Shown here in pieces: positions 5,594 through 5,594 of a stretch of DNA of 5,594 nucleotides (the stretch's first letter is position 1; each line of letters begins with the position of its first letter). Origin of the DNA: an uncultured Eubacterium sp. Its GTDB lineage: Bacteria > Bacillota > Clostridia > Lachnospirales > Lachnospiraceae. The stretch covers positions 1 to 5,594 of the forward strand of contig CAJGDH010000129.1 of NCBI GenBank assembly GCA_904502145.1, given 5' to 3'. The notes under the pieces are model-generated. The model was not told the origin of the DNA, did no database searches, and was given only the letters and a program-made list of their open reading frames with translations. A program made the translations under genes and the position numbers.

Positions 5594-5594
5594 A

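Noticed and set aside
1..5594. CRISPR array, tRNA, rRNA, insertion sequence or phage attachment site
   Set aside because: I found no repeat-spacer pattern, no tRNA-like cloverleaf, no transposase or integrase frame, and no terminal inverted repeats anywhere in the window.

Overview
The window looks like chromosomal DNA from a low-to-moderate GC Firmicute (Bacillota), most likely a Clostridia/Lachnospiraceae-type gut anaerobe. This rests on strong AGGAGG-type ribosome binding sites before every complete gene, consensus sigma-A promoters, a YtrA-type GntR regulator paired with a small ABC exporter, and the general protein style. No database search was possible, so the taxonomic call is inference.

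Left part (1-3300): nucleoside and S-adenosylmethionine by-product metabolism. The 3' two thirds or more of deoD (purine nucleoside phosphorylase) enters from the left edge on the + strand and ends at a strong, probably bidirectional terminator. Converging on it from the right is a two-gene minus-strand operon. It is transcribed from a TGCTATAAT extended -10 promoter near 3304-3312 and runs first through an amidohydrolase of the MtaD / SAH deaminase family (start corrected to 3254), then a short-type S-adenosylhomocysteine hydrolase homologue. The three enzymes line up as a plausible pathway: SAH is deaminated to S-inosylhomocysteine (SIH), SIH is hydrolysed to homocysteine plus inosine, and inosine is phosphorolysed to hypoxanthine plus ribose-1-phosphate. 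Substitutions at the adenine-contact positions of the hydrolase (HLEAKT in place of HMTVET) are compatible with an inosyl rather than adenosyl substrate. This is the most interesting reading of the window, though the SIH route itself has been described in a methanogen.

Middle (3255-3487): a divergent intergenic region with two promoters facing away from each other. The rightward promoter is TTGACA-17 nt-TATTAT. A perfect 15-bp inverted repeat (3401-3415 / 3422-3436) covers its -10 element and transcription start, and is very probably the operator of the GntR regulator encoded downstream.

Right part (3488-5535): a compact three-gene + strand operon encoding an ABC ATPase, a six-helix membrane permease and a YtrA-type GntR repressor. 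It ends at a rho-independent terminator. ATPase and permease are separated by one base, and the regulator follows after 29 bases. The arrangement suggests an autorepressed exporter or stress-response transporter of unknown substrate. The last ~60 bases hold no gene that I can support.
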